A stretch of 64,000 bases of DNA. Origin: Mesorhizobium australicum (lineage in GTDB: Bacteria; Pseudomonadota; Alphaproteobacteria; Rhizobiales; Rhizobiaceae). The notes under the pieces are model-generated. The model saw only the letters and a list, made by a program, of their open reading frames with translations, was not told the origin of the DNA and did not search any database. The stretch is taken from the NCBI RefSeq assembly GCF_900177325.1, contig NZ_FXBL01000004.1, positions 5,275,501-5,339,500 on the forward strand, given 5' to 3'. How positions within the stretch are numbered: position 1 is the first letter of the stretch; every line of letters begins with the position of its first letter. The translations under genes and the position numbers were made by a program. This document shows positions 32,630 through 42,401 of the stretch, one piece after another.

Positions 32630-33732
32630 GCCTTGGCTCCGCGCTTGCCGGCGCCGATCAGCGGCGCGGCACTCTCGTCCAGCGGCCAACGAGAGCGCGG
32701 CGCGAAATGCATCGCCTCGTCCGGCTCTATACCGGCGCGCAGCCGCTCCAACCCCGCCCAGGCGATCATCGCCGCATTGTCGGTGCACAGTTTCATCGGC
32801 GGCGCGAGGAAGCGGAAGCCGTTCCGCTCACAGACCAGTTCGAGCGCCGCCCGGATGGCCCTGTTCGCCGCCACGCCGCCCGCGACGACGAGCGTCGGCG
32901 TCTGCTGTCCCGGAAACATCCCGCGAAACCGCGTCAGGCTGCGCGCCACGCGGTCCTGCAGCGTCTCGCCCACCGCGACCTGGAAGGACGCACAGATGTC
33001 GGCGATGTCCTTCTCCGTCAGCGGTGCGATCGCCGTCGCGGCCTGCCGCACGGCGGTCTTGAGACCGGAGAACGAGAAATCCGGCCGCGCCTCGCCCTTT
33101 AGGGGGCGAGGGAAGTCGAAGCGCGACGCATCGCCGGCAAGTGCGGCCTTCTCGACGTTCGGGCCGCCGGGATAGGGCAGGCCGAGCAGCTTCGCCGTCT
33201 TGTCGAAGGCCTCGCCCAACGCGTCGTCGATCGTCGAGGCCCAACGCTCGTAGTCTCCCACCCCGCGCACGAGGATGATCTGCGTGTGCCCGCCGGAGAC
33301 CAGCAAGACCAGGTACGGAAACGCGACATCGTCGACGAGACGCGCTGCCAGCGCGTGGCCCTCGAGATGGTTGACCGGGTAGAGCGGCTTGCCGCTCACA
33401 CTCGCCAGCGCCTTGCCGGTCATCAGCCCGACGATCAGCCCGCCGATGAGCCCCGGCCCGGCGGTCGCCGCGATGCCCTCCATCTCGGCGAGGTCTTTGC
33501 CCGATTCCTGCAGCGCGGCCTCGATGATGCCGTCCAGCGCCTCGACATGGGCGCGCGCGGCGATCTCCGGCACCACGCCGCCGAAGGCGGCATGTTCCTC
33601 GATCTGGCTCAGCACGACGTTGGAGAGAATCTCCGGACGGCCGTCGACGTCGAGCGCGACGACCGAGGCCGCGGTCTCGTCGCAGCTCGTTTCGATGCCG
33701 AGCATGAGGCGGGTCGGTTTCACCAGCTGCAT
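32626..33732 (-). CDS. tsaD: tRNA N6-adenosine threonylcarbamoyltransferase TsaD
   Basis: A 368-aa ASKHA-fold enzyme that installs the t6A modification at A37 of ANN-decoding tRNAs. Family marks are [15 protein letters not shown] at the N-terminus, the metal ligands His122 and His126 ([13 protein letters not shown]), and [13 protein letters not shown]. Two starts are possible, ATG at 33732 or at 33705 nine codons in; neither has a good ribosome-binding site and the longer one is given. The gene is divergent from hemC across an 87-base gap and overlaps gpsA. Confidence 0.97.
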   Translation of the reverse strand: MQLVKPTRLMLGIETSCDETAASVVALDVDGRPEILSNVVLSQIEEHAAFGGVVPEIAARAHVEALDGIIEAALQESGKDLAEMEGIAATAGPGLIGGLIVGLMTGKALASVSGKPLYPVNHLEGHALAARLVDDVAFPYLVLLVSGGHTQIILVRGVGDYERWASTIDDALGEAFDKTAKLLGLPYPGGPNVEKAALAGDASRFDFPRPLKGEARPDFSFSGLKTAVRQAATAIAPLTEKDIADICASFQVAVGETLQDRVARSLTRFRGMFPGQQTPTLVVAGGVAANRAIRAALELVCERNGFRFLAPPMKLCTDNAAMIAWAGLERLRAGIEPDEAMHFAPRSRWPLDESAAPLIGAGKRGAKA

Positions 33733-33760
33733 TGCCGAAATATGGACACCTGGCTAGGGA
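33732..33760 (+). promoter_or_regulatory. Possible promoter of hemC
   Basis: TTGCCG (33732-33737) is followed after 17 bases by TAGGGA (33755-33760), in the short gap between the divergent tsaD and hemC genes. The match to sigma-70 boxes is partial, and the site overlaps the tsaD start codon. It would give a leader of about 50 bases before the hemC ATG. Confidence 0.3.
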
Positions 33761-33819
33761 ATGATACTGAGAGTGCCCGGCCGATCCGGACCGGCAGGGG
33801 TTATCACGGTCCACACATC

Positions 33820-34749
33820 ATGCAAACAGAACTGTTCAGGATAGGCACGCGAGGCAGCGCTCTGGCACTGGCGCAGGCGCACGAAACGCGCTCCCTCCTG
33901 ATGCAGGCGCACGGCCTGCCGGAGGAAGCCTTCGCCATCGAGATCATTTCGGTGACCGGCGACCGGATCCAGGACCGCCCGCTCTCCGAGGCCGGCGGCA
34001 AAGGCCTGTTCACCAAGGAGATCGAGGAAGCCCTGCTCGAAAGGCGCATCGACATTGCCGTGCATTCCTCGAAGGACATGCCGACCCGGCTGCCGCCCGG
34101 CCTGGAACTGTCGGCCTTCCTGGAGCGCGAGGATCCGCGCGACGCTTTCATCGGCCGCACCGCGCCAACGCTGAAGGGACTGCCGTCCGGCGCAGTGGTC
34201 GGATCCTCCTCGCTGCGCCGCCAGGCGCTGATCCGCCGCATGCGGCCGGACCTTGACGTCGTCACCTTTCGCGGCAACGTACAGACCCGCCTGCGCAAGC
34301 TGGCGGAAGGCCAGGTGGACGGCACGATGCTCGCCAATGCCGGACTCAGGCGGCTTGGCCTCGCGCACGAGATCACGCAACTTCTGCCGCTGGACGAGTT
34401 TCCTCCTGCCCCCGGCCAGGGCGCAATCTGCGTCGAGCAGCGATCGGGAGATTTGCGCGCCGCGGCCATGCTCGAACCCATCAGCCATCGCGAGACGGCG
34501 ACCGCGTTGGCCTGCGAGCGCGCCTTCCTCGGCGCCTTGGACGGTTCCTGCCGCACGCCGATCGCCGGCTATGCGCGGATCGAAGGCGACCGAATCCTGT
34601 TCTCCGGACTGATCCTGACACCGGACGGCACAAAATCGCACGACGTCGCCCTCGACGGCTACGCATTAGAGGCGGAAGCCCTTGGCCAGGAGGCGGCCCG
34701 CATCGTTCGCGCAAAGGCCGGCGAGGAGTTCTTTGACGGCTGGGCCTGA
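33820..34749 (+). CDS. hemC: Porphobilinogen deaminase HemC
   Basis: A 309-aa cytosolic enzyme that joins four porphobilinogens into hydroxymethylbilane. The N-terminus [15 protein letters not shown], the [30 protein letters not shown] block and VHSSKDMPT are family hallmarks; the dipyrromethane cofactor attaches to the cysteine of [13 protein letters not shown]. The ATG at 33820 gives the normal length. It opens the heme cluster hemC-hemD-Mic60-hemY and overlaps hemD by 17 bases if the TTG start is right. Confidence 0.97.
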   Translation: MQTELFRIGTRGSALALAQAHETRSLLMQAHGLPEEAFAIEIISVTGDRIQDRPLSEAGGKGLFTKEIEEALLERRIDIAVHSSKDMPTRLPPGLELSAFLEREDPRDAFIGRTAPTLKGLPSGAVVGSSSLRRQALIRRMRPDLDVVTFRGNVQTRLRKLAEGQVDGTMLANAGLRRLGLAHEITQLLPLDEFPPAPGQGAICVEQRSGDLRAAAMLEPISHRETATALACERAFLGALDGSCRTPIAGYARIEGDRILFSGLILTPDGTKSHDVALDGYALEAEALGQEAARIVRAKAGEEFFDGWA

Positions 34750-35467
34750 TCCACTGCGCCGTGTGCTCGTCACGCGGCCGGAGCCCGGCGCGTCCGCGAC
34801 CGCGCGGGCGCTGCGGCTGGCCGGCTTCGAGCCGATCATGCTGCCGCTGACGGAGATTCGCCCGCTGCCGGCCGAGGCGACTGACACGAGAGTGATCGAC
34901 GCCGTCGCTGTCACCAGCGCCAACGCGCTTCGCCACGCCTCTCCTGAGCTGCTGCAGGAGCTCGCGAAACGCCCGCTTTATGCGGTCGGTGAGGCCACGG
35001 CCGAGACGGCCCGCAATGCCGGCTTTTTGGACGTCGCCGCCGGGCCGGGCGATGCAGCCGGCCTCGTCCGGCTCATATGCGACAGCTTGAAGGCGGGCGC
35101 GGCCGTCGCCTATCTCTGCGGCAGGCTGCGCCGGCCGGACTTCGAGGAGGGTTTAAGGCTACACGGTATCCGCACGATCCCGATCGAAACCTATGAAACC
35201 GTGCCGATGGGCATCGGTGAGGACACGATGAACCGGCTGGCTACGGCGCCCTTCCTCGCCGTACTCGTCCACTCCGCCGAGGCGGCCAGGGCTCTGGCGG
35301 CGCTGGCCGCCCGTCCCACCTTTGCGTCGTCGCTGACAAACGCCCGGCTGGTGGCGATCTCGCGCCGCGCGGCCGAGCCTGCCGCTCCGCTCTTTCCCGG
35401 CCGGATCGCGATTTCGAGGGTGCCGACCGACCGCGCGATGGTCGAGGCACTGTCCCAACTGCTCTAG
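34733..35467 (+). CDS. hemD: Uroporphyrinogen-III synthase HemD
   Basis: A 244-aa enzyme that closes and inverts ring D of hydroxymethylbilane. It has two Rossmann-like domains; recognisable pieces are [50 protein letters not shown] and [12 protein letters not shown]. This family is poorly conserved, so the context after hemC is a main argument. The start is uncertain. TTG at 34733 has GAGGAG (34723-34728) close by, while GTG at 34763 begins right at the conserved VLVTRP and would give 234 aa. Confidence 0.92.
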   Translation: MTAGPDPLRRVLVTRPEPGASATARALRLAGFEPIMLPLTEIRPLPAEATDTRVIDAVAVTSANALRHASPELLQELAKRPLYAVGEATAETARNAGFLDVAAGPGDAAGLVRLICDSLKAGAAVAYLCGRLRRPDFEEGLRLHGIRTIPIETYETVPMGIGEDTMNRLATAPFLAVLVHSAEAARALAALAARPTFASSLTNARLVAISRRAAEPAAPLFPGRIAISRVPTDRAMVEALSQLL

Positions 35468-35573
35468 CCGCGCCATACTGCCACCCTTTTCATCCTGTCC
35501 AATAGCCGGTAGTCATCGGACCGGTCCCGGAGGGTTCCGACATCGGCCGGCGTCAAGCGCGGGGAGCATGAAG

Positions 35574-36926
35574 ATGGTGAATTCGCCGAAGATCCGGCAT
35601 TCGAAGCCGCGTCGCGACCCCGTGACGATCGATCTCGACGCCGAGCCGGTGAAATCCGAACCCACAAAGCCCGAAACGTCCGCGCCCGCGGCATCGGCCA
35701 AATCGCCTGAGCCGACCCCGGAGACTGAGTCTCCGGAAAAACCCCTGCTCGACGAGACCACCTCGAAGCCGACCGCTGAAAGCGGCGCGAAGCCGCCCTT
35801 CGGCCGCGAACAGCCGTCCGCATCGCCGCAGCCTGCAGCCGGCGCCGACAAGTCCTCCCCGAAAGCCCCTCCGCCGTCCCCGCCGCGCGCCGAACCTCGT
35901 CGTGGCGGCGTTTCGGCCATTGCGGCCGGTCTTCTCGGTGGCGTTGTCGCGATCGCCGGCGCGGGCGCGCTGCAATATGGCGGCGTGCTGCCGTCACTCG
36001 GCGGGAATTCGACGGCGACCGCCGAGATCGAGGCACTGCGCGGCGAGATCGGCGCGTTGAAGAACCAGGTCGCCGCTGTCCCGGCCCCGGAAAACCTTGC
36101 TCCCCGGCTCGACGAGCTTGCCGCGGCGCTGAACGAGACCCGCACGCAGCTCCAGTCAATGCAAGCCGGCGGCGCATCGCCGGAAGCGTCGGCGGCGCTG
36201 GAGGAACGCTTCAAGGCCCTCGAAACGGCGCTTGCCTCCGTTCAGCAGGGCGGTGCCAGCGTTGATCTCGCGCCGGTGACCCAGCGCCTCGATGCGCTCG
36301 ATGCCGCCGTGGCCGAGGCGAAGCAGGCCGCCGCTGGTGCGGTAACCCCTCTCGAACAGCGCCTCGCGGCACTTGAGGCGCAGGTGGGCGAGCTCGGCGG
36401 CAAGGTCGCCGAACAGGCGGAACAGCCGAGCGCGGCGCTGGCCATTGCGGCCTCCGCGCTCAAGGCCGCCATCGACCGCGGCGATCCGTTCATGACCGAG
36501 CTGGAGACCTACGCATCGATCGCGCCGCAGTCGCCCGAGATCGAGGCCCTGCGCGGCATGGCGGCGACCGGCGTACCCTCGCGCACCGCGATCGACGACG
36601 CTTTCCCCGCGGTCGCCAATGCGATGATCGCTGCCGCGAAGGTGCAGGATCCGAACGCGGGCTTCATTGACCGCCTCGTGTCGAGCGCCCAATCGCTCGT
36701 ACAGGTGCGGCCGGTCGGCATGGTGGAGGGCGAGGATGCGCCCGCCATCGTCGCGCGGATGGAGGTCGCTTTAAAGAAGGGCGACTATGCCAGCGCCGTC
36801 GCAGAATACGACAAGCTTCCGGAGCCGGCCAAGGCGGCGGGCGCCGAGTTCATTGCCAGGGTCAAGGCGCGCGAGGCGGCCGACGGGCTGATCGGCACGA
36901 TCCTGTCCGCCGCGCTCAAGGCCTGA
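35574..36926 (+). CDS. Alphaproteobacterial Mic60/mitofilin-like membrane protein
   Basis: A 450-aa inner-membrane protein. A Pro/Glu/Ala-rich cytoplasmic region (about residues 1-105) precedes one membrane helix (VSAIAAGLLGGVVAIAGAGAL), a long coiled-coil periplasmic part (about 145-290) and a C-terminal mitofilin-like helical domain (about 290-450). Alphaproteobacterial Mic60 is the relative of the mitochondrial cristae organiser and is typically encoded in the heme cluster, as here between hemD and hemY. The ATG at 35574 was chosen over 35568 because GGGGAG (35561-35566) then sits seven bases upstream. It probably shapes the membrane or links it to the outer membrane. Confidence 0.87.
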   Translation: MVNSPKIRHSKPRRDPVTIDLDAEPVKSEPTKPETSAPAASAKSPEPTPETESPEKPLLDETTSKPTAESGAKPPFGREQPSASPQPAAGADKSSPKAPPPSPPRAEPRRGGVSAIAAGLLGGVVAIAGAGALQYGGVLPSLGGNSTATAEIEALRGEIGALKNQVAAVPAPENLAPRLDELAAALNETRTQLQSMQAGGASPEASAALEERFKALETALASVQQGGASVDLAPVTQRLDALDAAVAEAKQAAAGAVTPLEQRLAALEAQVGELGGKVAEQAEQPSAALAIAASALKAAIDRGDPFMTELETYASIAPQSPEIEALRGMAATGVPSRTAIDDAFPAVANAMIAAAKVQDPNAGFIDRLVSSAQSLVQVRPVGMVEGEDAPAIVARMEVALKKGDYASAVAEYDKLPEPAKAAGAEFIARVKAREAADGLIGTILSAALKA

Positions 36927-36954
36927 GCCCAAGTCCGTTTCCGGGGGTCGATCG

Positions 36955-38625
36955 ATGTTCCGTGTCCTGTCCTTCCTGATCCTCGTCTTCGCGCTCGGTC
37001 TCGGCTTCGCCTGGCTCGCGGAGCGACCTGGCACGCTCCTGGTGACGTTCAGCGGCTACCAGTACGAGGTGACGCTGATGGTCGGGGCGGCGATCGTGAC
37101 GGCCTTCGTCGCCGCCGTGATGATCCTGTGGTGGCTGATCAAGAGCATCTGGAACAGCCCCTACACGATCTCCCGCTATTTCCGCGTGCGCCGCCGCGAC
37201 CGCGGCTACCAGGCGCTTTCGACCGGCCTGATCGCGGCCGGCGCGGGTGATGCCGACATGGCGCGCCGCAAGCTCCGCGAGTCCGCCAAGATGCTGAGCG
37301 CCGACCAGGAGCCGCTGCTGCATCTTCTGGAGGCGCAGGCCTCGCTGCTCGAAGGCGACCATTCCGCCGCGCGCAAGAAGTTCGAGACGATGCTGGACGA
37401 TCCGGAAATGAAGCTGATCGGCCTGCGCGGGCTCTATCTCGAGGCCGAGCGGCTGGGAGACCGGGGCGTCGCCCGCCACTATGCCGAACAGGCGAGCACC
37501 GCCGCGCCGCAGTTGTCCTGGGCCGCCAACGCCGCGCTCGAATCGCGTATGCGCGACGGCGACTGGGACGGTGCGCTGCGCCTGCTCGACGCACGGAAGC
37601 CGACCGGCGCTGCCGAGAAGGAGGCGGCCGCGAAGAACCGTGCGGTGCTGCTGACCGCGAAGGCGATCAACCTGTCGCATGTCGATCCGCTTGCGGCGAA
37701 GAACGCGGCGATCGAGGCGAACAGGCTCGACCCGGGCCTCATCCCCGCCGCCATCATCGCGGCCAAGGCGCTCTTCCGCCAGGACGACCTGCGCAAGGGG
37801 GCCAAGATCCTCGAGGCTGCCTGGAAGAAGGAGCCGCACCCGGAGATCGCCGACACCTATGTGCATGCGCGCCATGGCGATTCGGCGATCGATCGGCTCA
37901 AGCGCGCCCGCAAGCTGGCGGAACTGCGCACCAATAATGCCGAATCCTCGCTCGTGGTCTCCCGCGCCGCCCTCGAAGCCGGCGAATACAGGGCCGCCCG
38001 CGATGCAGCTGAGACGGCTGCACGGCTCGCGCCGCGCGAGGCGGCATTCCTCCTCCTGGCCGATATCGAGGATGCCGACGGCGGCGACCAGGGCAAGGTG
38101 CGCGAATATCTGGGGCGGGCGGTGAAGGCGCAGCCGGATCCGGCCTGGACGGCAGACGGCATCGTTTCCGAGAAATGGGCGCCCTTCTCGCCGGTCACCG
38201 GCAGGATCGGCGCCTTCGAATGGCGCGTGCCGGTCGAGCGGATCGGCCAGGTGATCGAACAGGCGCCGCAGGTGGTGGACGGCCCCGCTCCCGAGCCGGA
38301 GCGTGCAGCCCCGCCGGCCGCCCTCCAGCAGCCCGAGCCTGCACCCGCCCGCACGGATGTGGTCGACGCCGAGATCGTCCCTATGCCGGCCAACGACCGC
38401 TATCCGCCGGTCCAGGCCCCGGAACCGTCTGCACCGGCGCCGGAAACGCCTGCCAAGGCAACGGCGCCTGTCGAACAGAAGCCGGAGAACGCACAACCTG
38501 CCGCGCCGGCCCCCGCCGTCGCCGCGCTTTCGGAAGAACCGCCTGTCCCGCCCATTCCCGACGATCCGGGTGTGGATCCGGACTCCGCCGGGGAAAAGGA
38601 AGCCCGTCGCTTCCGGCTCTTCTGA
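36955..38625 (+). CDS. hemY: HemY N-terminal domain protein with TPR-like repeats
   Basis: A 556-aa membrane protein. Two membrane helices lie in the first 65 residues (VLSFLILVFALGLGFAWLAE and LMVGAAIVTAFVAAVMILWWLI), then TPR-like helical repeats to about residue 400 and a Pro/Ala-rich C-terminal tail of about 110 residues. HemY proteins of this kind are linked to heme synthesis by position and are not protoporphyrinogen oxidases. It follows the Mic60-like gene by 28 bases. The long low-complexity tail is a lineage feature and probably disordered. Confidence 0.93.
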   Translation: MFRVLSFLILVFALGLGFAWLAERPGTLLVTFSGYQYEVTLMVGAAIVTAFVAAVMILWWLIKSIWNSPYTISRYFRVRRRDRGYQALSTGLIAAGAGDADMARRKLRESAKMLSADQEPLLHLLEAQASLLEGDHSAARKKFETMLDDPEMKLIGLRGLYLEAERLGDRGVARHYAEQASTAAPQLSWAANAALESRMRDGDWDGALRLLDARKPTGAAEKEAAAKNRAVLLTAKAINLSHVDPLAAKNAAIEANRLDPGLIPAAIIAAKALFRQDDLRKGAKILEAAWKKEPHPEIADTYVHARHGDSAIDRLKRARKLAELRTNNAESSLVVSRAALEAGEYRAARDAAETAARLAPREAAFLLLADIEDADGGDQGKVREYLGRAVKAQPDPAWTADGIVSEKWAPFSPVTGRIGAFEWRVPVERIGQVIEQAPQVVDGPAPEPERAAPPAALQQPEPAPARTDVVDAEIVPMPANDRYPPVQAPEPSAPAPETPAKATAPVEQKPENAQPAAPAPAVAALSEEPPVPPIPDDPGVDPDSAGEKEARRFRLF

Positions 38626-38707
38626 TGGTTGCCGATCGGTCAGAACGCGTTAGATTTCCAAGGCGCCGATTCGGGCGTCGCAACTCCCTGCCTGTCGGTC
38701 CTATTCC

Positions 38708-39202
38708 ATGTTCGAGCGTTTTCTTGCCTTCATAAGGGAATTGACCGGCGAGGAGATCGCCGGGCGCCATCTTGGCGGGGACCACCCTGCCGTTGCCGCC
38801 GCGGCGCTTCTCTTCTTCGTCATGGATGCCGACGGCGAGCGCGCCGAGTCCGAGCGGAAGATCCTCGAGGAGGAGATCGCCGCGAGTTATGACGTCCTCG
38901 GAGAAAGGCTGGCCGAGATTGTCGCCGCCGGCGAGAAGGCCGAGCAGGAATCGGTCGACCTCTACGCCTTCACCAGCATCCTCAATCAGCATCTCGATCA
39001 CGAGAGCCGCATCGAGTTCGTCGGCATGATGTGGGAGATCGTCTACGCCGACGGCATTCGTACCGAAGTGGAGAACAACATCGTCTGGCGCGTCGCGGAG
39101 CTGCTGCACGTCGAGCGAGCCGACAGGATCAGGATGCGGCACGAGGTGGAGGAGCGCCGGCCGGGATCTTCTGGAACGAAAGATGAAGTCGAGACGGACT
39201 GA
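38708..39202 (+). CDS. TerB-like (DjlA N-terminal type) protein
   Basis: A 164-aa all-helical protein with the TerB pattern: an acidic DADGERAESERKILEE segment, which could bind a divalent metal, and its repeat YADGIRTEVENNIVWRVAELL in the second half. The family is named from tellurite resistance but its general role is unclear. The ATG at 38708 follows hemY by 82 bases. Its last 20 bases overlap the start of the glutamine amidotransferase gene, which suggests co-expression. Confidence 0.9.
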   Translation: MFERFLAFIRELTGEEIAGRHLGGDHPAVAAAALLFFVMDADGERAESERKILEEEIAASYDVLGERLAEIVAAGEKAEQESVDLYAFTSILNQHLDHESRIEFVGMMWEIVYADGIRTEVENNIVWRVAELLHVERADRIRMRHEVEERRPGSSGTKDEVETD

Positions 39203-39935
39203 GTTTCCCGCGCGGCCGAAAATCCTTACGGTCCTGCACCAGGAACTGTCGAGCCCTGGCCGGGTCGGGCAGATTCTCGTCGCCAGCGGCTTCGACCTCG
39301 ACATCCGCCGGCCGCCGCTCGGCGATTCCCTGCCCGAGACGCTTGAGAACCATGCCGGAGCGGTCGTCTTCGGCGGACCGATGAGCGCCAACGATCCCGA
39401 CGAGTTCGTCAAGCGCGAAACCGACTGGCTGGCGGTGCCGCTCGGCGAAAACAAGCCGTTCCTCGGCATCTGTCTCGGCGCGCAGATGCTGGTGAATCAT
39501 CTCGGCGGTAAGGTCGGCGGGCGCGAGGACGGCAAGGTCGAGATCGGCTGGTATCCGCTGAGGCCGACCGATGCCGGCCGCGAGATTTTCGACTGGCCGG
39601 ACATGGTCTACCACTTCCACCGCGAGGGCTTCTCGCTGCCCTCCGGCGCGACGCTGCTGGCCTCCGGCGAGCATTACGAGAACCAGGCGATCCGCTACGG
39701 CGACAATGCCTGGGGCGTGCAGTTCCACGCCGAGCTGACCCGCGCCATGATGCACCGCTGGGTAGTGCGGGGCGCGCAGCGCTTCGAACTGCCGGGTGCG
39801 CAAGTCGGCCGCGACCACCTCGAAGGCCGTATGCTCTGGGACGTCAGGCTGCGCGCCTGGCTGGGAGAATTCCTTGAACGGATCTTCGGAGCCGCGGACC
39901 CGAGGCAGGCGGTGACGCGGGCACGGAAAGCCTGA
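39183..39935 (+). CDS. Class I glutamine amidotransferase-like protein
   Basis: A 250-aa GATase1 domain protein. The nucleophile is Cys97 in FLGICLGAQMLVNHLGG, and the catalytic His-Glu pair is in VQFHAEL. It lacks a synthetase domain, so it belongs to the GMP-synthase-like stand-alone amidotransferases, some of which act on gamma-glutamyl compounds. The ATG at 39183 overlaps the TerB gene by 20 bases. It converges on the MFS gene six bases away. Confidence 0.9.
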   Translation: MKSRRTEFPARPKILTVLHQELSSPGRVGQILVASGFDLDIRRPPLGDSLPETLENHAGAVVFGGPMSANDPDEFVKRETDWLAVPLGENKPFLGICLGAQMLVNHLGGKVGGREDGKVEIGWYPLRPTDAGREIFDWPDMVYHFHREGFSLPSGATLLASGEHYENQAIRYGDNAWGVQFHAELTRAMMHRWVVRGAQRFELPGAQVGRDHLEGRMLWDVRLRAWLGEFLERIFGAADPRQAVTRARKA

Positions 39936-39941
39936 CGTCGC

Positions 39942-41180
39942 CTACACCCGTCCGTCCAGCCGCCTGACCTTTCGCAGCGCCGGGAAGAGCACGGCCCACA
40001 GCCCGGCCACCGCGATCGCGCCGACACCGCCAAAGACGACGGCCGGCACGGTCCCGATCAGCGCGGCCATCGTGCCGGCGCGGAACTCGCCGAGCTCGTT
40101 CGATGCGCCGACGAAGACCATGTTCACCGCATTGACCCGGCCGCGCACACGGTCCGGCGTCCAGAGCTGGATCAGCGTCTCGCGCACATAGACCGAGATC
40201 ATGTCGGTCGCGCCGAGCATGGCGAGCGCGAAGATCGACAGCCACGGGATCGTCGATACGCCGAAGACGATGGTGAAGACCCCAAACATCGCAACGAAGA
40301 AAAGCATGACCAGGCCCGCATGGTCGCGGATCGGATGGCTGGTGAGCCAGACCGCCACCATGATCGCGCCGATGCCCGGCGCAGCGCGCAGGAGGCCCAG
40401 TCCCCACGGGCCGAGTTCGAGAATGTCGCGCGCATAGACCGGCAGCAGCGCCACCGCGCCCGAGAGCAGCACGGCGAAGAGGTCGAGCGAAATCGCGCCC
40501 AGCACGATCTTCTCCGACCAGATGTAGCGGAAGCCGGCGAAGATCGTCTCCAGCGAGGTCTTCTCCGTTTCGGAATGCTGCGTCGGTTTTGGTATGGTCA
40601 GGATGAGCACGCCGGCGGCGAGCATGAACACCATCGCGACCGTATAGGCCGCCTCCGCCGACAGGCCGTAGAGCAGGCCTCCGGCCACCGGTCCGACGAT
40701 CGTCGCCGTCTGCCAGGCGGATGAATTCCAGGCCACCGCATTGGCGAAATCCTCCGCCGGCACCAGATTGGCGACCAGCGAGGCGGAGGCCGGCGCGAAG
40801 AAGGCGCGGGCGATGCCGAAGACGAACAGGATCGCGAAAACCTCCGAGACGCCTGTGAGGCCGCGCAGCGTCAACAACAGGATCGCCAGCGCGCACAGCG
40901 CCTCCAGGAACGCCGCCAGCGCCATGATCAGCCTGCGGCCAAACCGGTCGGCGACGGAGCCGGTAACCAGTACGAGCAGCAGCGAGGGCGCAAACTGGAT
41001 GATCCCGACGAGGCCGAGATCGAACGGGTCGCGCGTCAGGTCGTAGATTTGCCAACCGACCGCGACCGAAACCACCTGCGTCGCAAAGGTGGTGAGAAAC
41101 CGCGCCGCCCAGTAACGTGAGAAGGACGAATGGCGGAACGCGGCGAAGCGATGGGTTGAAACGGAGGTATCAGGAGGCAT
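39942..41180 (-). CDS. MFS transporter, EntS-like exporter group
   Basis: A 412-aa major facilitator with 12 membrane helices. The A-motif between helices 2 and 3 reads GSVADRFGRRLIM. The start RFAAFRHSSFSRYWAARFLTTFATQVVSVAVGWQIYDLT is typical of the MFS_3/EntS group, which exports siderophores or drugs. No siderophore genes are nearby, so the substrate is unknown. The gene is monocistronic and converges on the amidotransferase gene. The 171 bases upstream (41181-41351) hold no other gene. Confidence 0.9.
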   Translation of the reverse strand: MPPDTSVSTHRFAAFRHSSFSRYWAARFLTTFATQVVSVAVGWQIYDLTRDPFDLGLVGIIQFAPSLLLVLVTGSVADRFGRRLIMALAAFLEALCALAILLLTLRGLTGVSEVFAILFVFGIARAFFAPASASLVANLVPAEDFANAVAWNSSAWQTATIVGPVAGGLLYGLSAEAAYTVAMVFMLAAGVLILTIPKPTQHSETEKTSLETIFAGFRYIWSEKIVLGAISLDLFAVLLSGAVALLPVYARDILELGPWGLGLLRAAPGIGAIMVAVWLTSHPIRDHAGLVMLFFVAMFGVFTIVFGVSTIPWLSIFALAMLGATDMISVYVRETLIQLWTPDRVRGRVNAVNMVFVGASNELGEFRAGTMAALIGTVPAVVFGGVGAIAVAGLWAVLFPALRKVRRLDGRV

Positions 41181-41351
41181 GACCCAGGAGGGGGTGAGTT
41201 GGCGCCAGCATGAAGCCCCCCCTTAGACCAGTTCGAGCGACGGCGCGCGCGAAATCATACGGTTGGCCCAATCTTTTGCCGGTGCCTTGCGGACGGCCTA
41301 CAACCCGCCATGATGGTGCGCCAAGCATCCAGAACTTTGCGGAGACAGGAA

Positions 41352-41531
41352 ATGCCGCGTCTGATTCTGCTGGTCGTCTGCGCCGTCGCCGGCGCGATCG
41401 CTCTTTACAAGCTCTACCAATTCCTGCGCACGCGCCAATGGGACTGGACCGGCGTGGGCGTCGCCATCCTCTTCATCCTGCTCGCGATCTGGCTCCGCCA
41501 GGAGACCGGTACGGGAGGAGTGTTCGGCTAG
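41352..41531 (+). CDS. Small two-helix membrane protein
   Basis: A 59-aa protein with two membrane helices (LILLVVCAVAGAIALYKLY and WTGVGVAILFILLAIWL) joined by a short basic loop. GGAGACAGGA precedes the ATG at 41352; an in-frame ATG at 41310 would add only basic residues. It has no recognisable family. It converges on the next gene three bases away. Its regular hydrophobic pattern and good ribosome-binding site argue that it is real. Confidence 0.65.
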   Translation: MPRLILLVVCAVAGAIALYKLYQFLRTRQWDWTGVGVAILFILLAIWLRQETGTGGVFG

Positions 41532-41534
41532 GTA

Positions 41535-41858
41535 TCAGCGCGAAGACGAGCGGCCCGCGAAGAGCGCGGCCGCGAGGCCGAGCACGATCAGCCCGACCGC
41601 GACCGAGGCAGCCGGATGGCTCCTGACGCTCTCGCCGGCATATCTCGCCTGGCGGCGCATCTGATCCATCGTTGGCGCGAGCGTATCGCGGATCTCTTCC
41701 ACGAGGTCGGCAGCGCTGTCACGCGCGTCGGAATAGGATTGTGCGCCCCGCTTTCCTGCCTGGCGGCGCAGGGTCTTCAACTCTTCCTGCAGCGAATGAA
41801 TCTGGTCCGCGAGGCGGCCTTCGACATCCTTGCGGGCATTCAGGAAATTCATGGACAT
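41535..41858 (-). CDS. DUF883/ElaB-like membrane-anchored protein
   Basis: A 107-aa protein with an N-terminal coiled coil (VEGRLADQIHSLQEELKTLRRQAG), a helical middle, the RSHPAASVAVGLIVLGLAAALFAG membrane anchor near the end, and a final SSSR. The pattern, with a helical stalk and a C-terminal anchor starting at HP, is that of the DUF883/YqjD-ElaB group, which in E. coli binds ribosomes at the membrane in stationary phase. The ATG at 41858 was chosen because the domain begins there; the frame is open further left through DUF1304. Confidence 0.78.
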   Translation of the reverse strand: MSMNFLNARKDVEGRLADQIHSLQEELKTLRRQAGKRGAQSYSDARDSAADLVEEIRDTLAPTMDQMRRQARYAGESVRSHPAASVAVGLIVLGLAAALFAGRSSSR

Positions 41859-41923
41859 GGCTACACCTCGTTCGTAGTGACGATCGTCGCCAGACAAACG
41901 CGGCTGCGCGGTTTGAGTTCCAC

Positions 41924-42277
41924 TCAGACGCCCAGCAGCAGCGCGGCCAGCGCAAGCCCGGCCGGCAAAGCCTGAATGTAGAGGATCTTGACCCCCACGG
42001 TCGCGGCGCCGAAGAGGCCGGCGACGATTACGCAACCGAGAAAGAACACCTTCACCGCGAAGCCGGCATCGCCGAGCCAGAGGCCCCAGACCAGGCCGGC
42101 GACGAGGAAGCCGTTGTAGAGCCCCTGATTCATCGCAAGCGTCTTCGAGGCGGTGGAGAACTCCGGCGTCGTGCCAAACGCCTTGCGGCCCGCGGGCGTG
42201 TCCCATGCAAGCATCTCGAGATAGACGATATAAAGGTGGATCAACGCGACGACGGCGATCAGGATGTTGGCGATCAT
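41924..42277 (-). CDS. DUF1304 membrane protein
   Basis: A 117-aa integral membrane protein with four helices. HLYIVYLEMLAWDTPAGRKAFG is the signature after the first helix, and MNQGLYNGFLVAGLVWGL begins the second, as in DUF1304 proteins. Function is unknown. It starts at the ATG at 42277 and is 65 bases upstream of the DUF883-like gene on the same strand, so the two may be one transcript. It is divergent from the flavoprotein dehydrogenase at 42402. Confidence 0.9.
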   Translation of the reverse strand: MIANILIAVVALIHLYIVYLEMLAWDTPAGRKAFGTTPEFSTASKTLAMNQGLYNGFLVAGLVWGLWLGDAGFAVKVFFLGCVIVAGLFGAATVGVKILYIQALPAGLALAALLLGV

Positions 42278-42401
42278 GGCAAGTTCCCCCGTGATCCCTT
42301 CATTGAGCATGTCGTCGCATGCCGCGCAACTTTCTCCTTGATTGCGTGGCGATGCCTGGCCCATCCTTCCTGACCCGGGAGAGGAACAGGGGGAGGACGA
42401 T

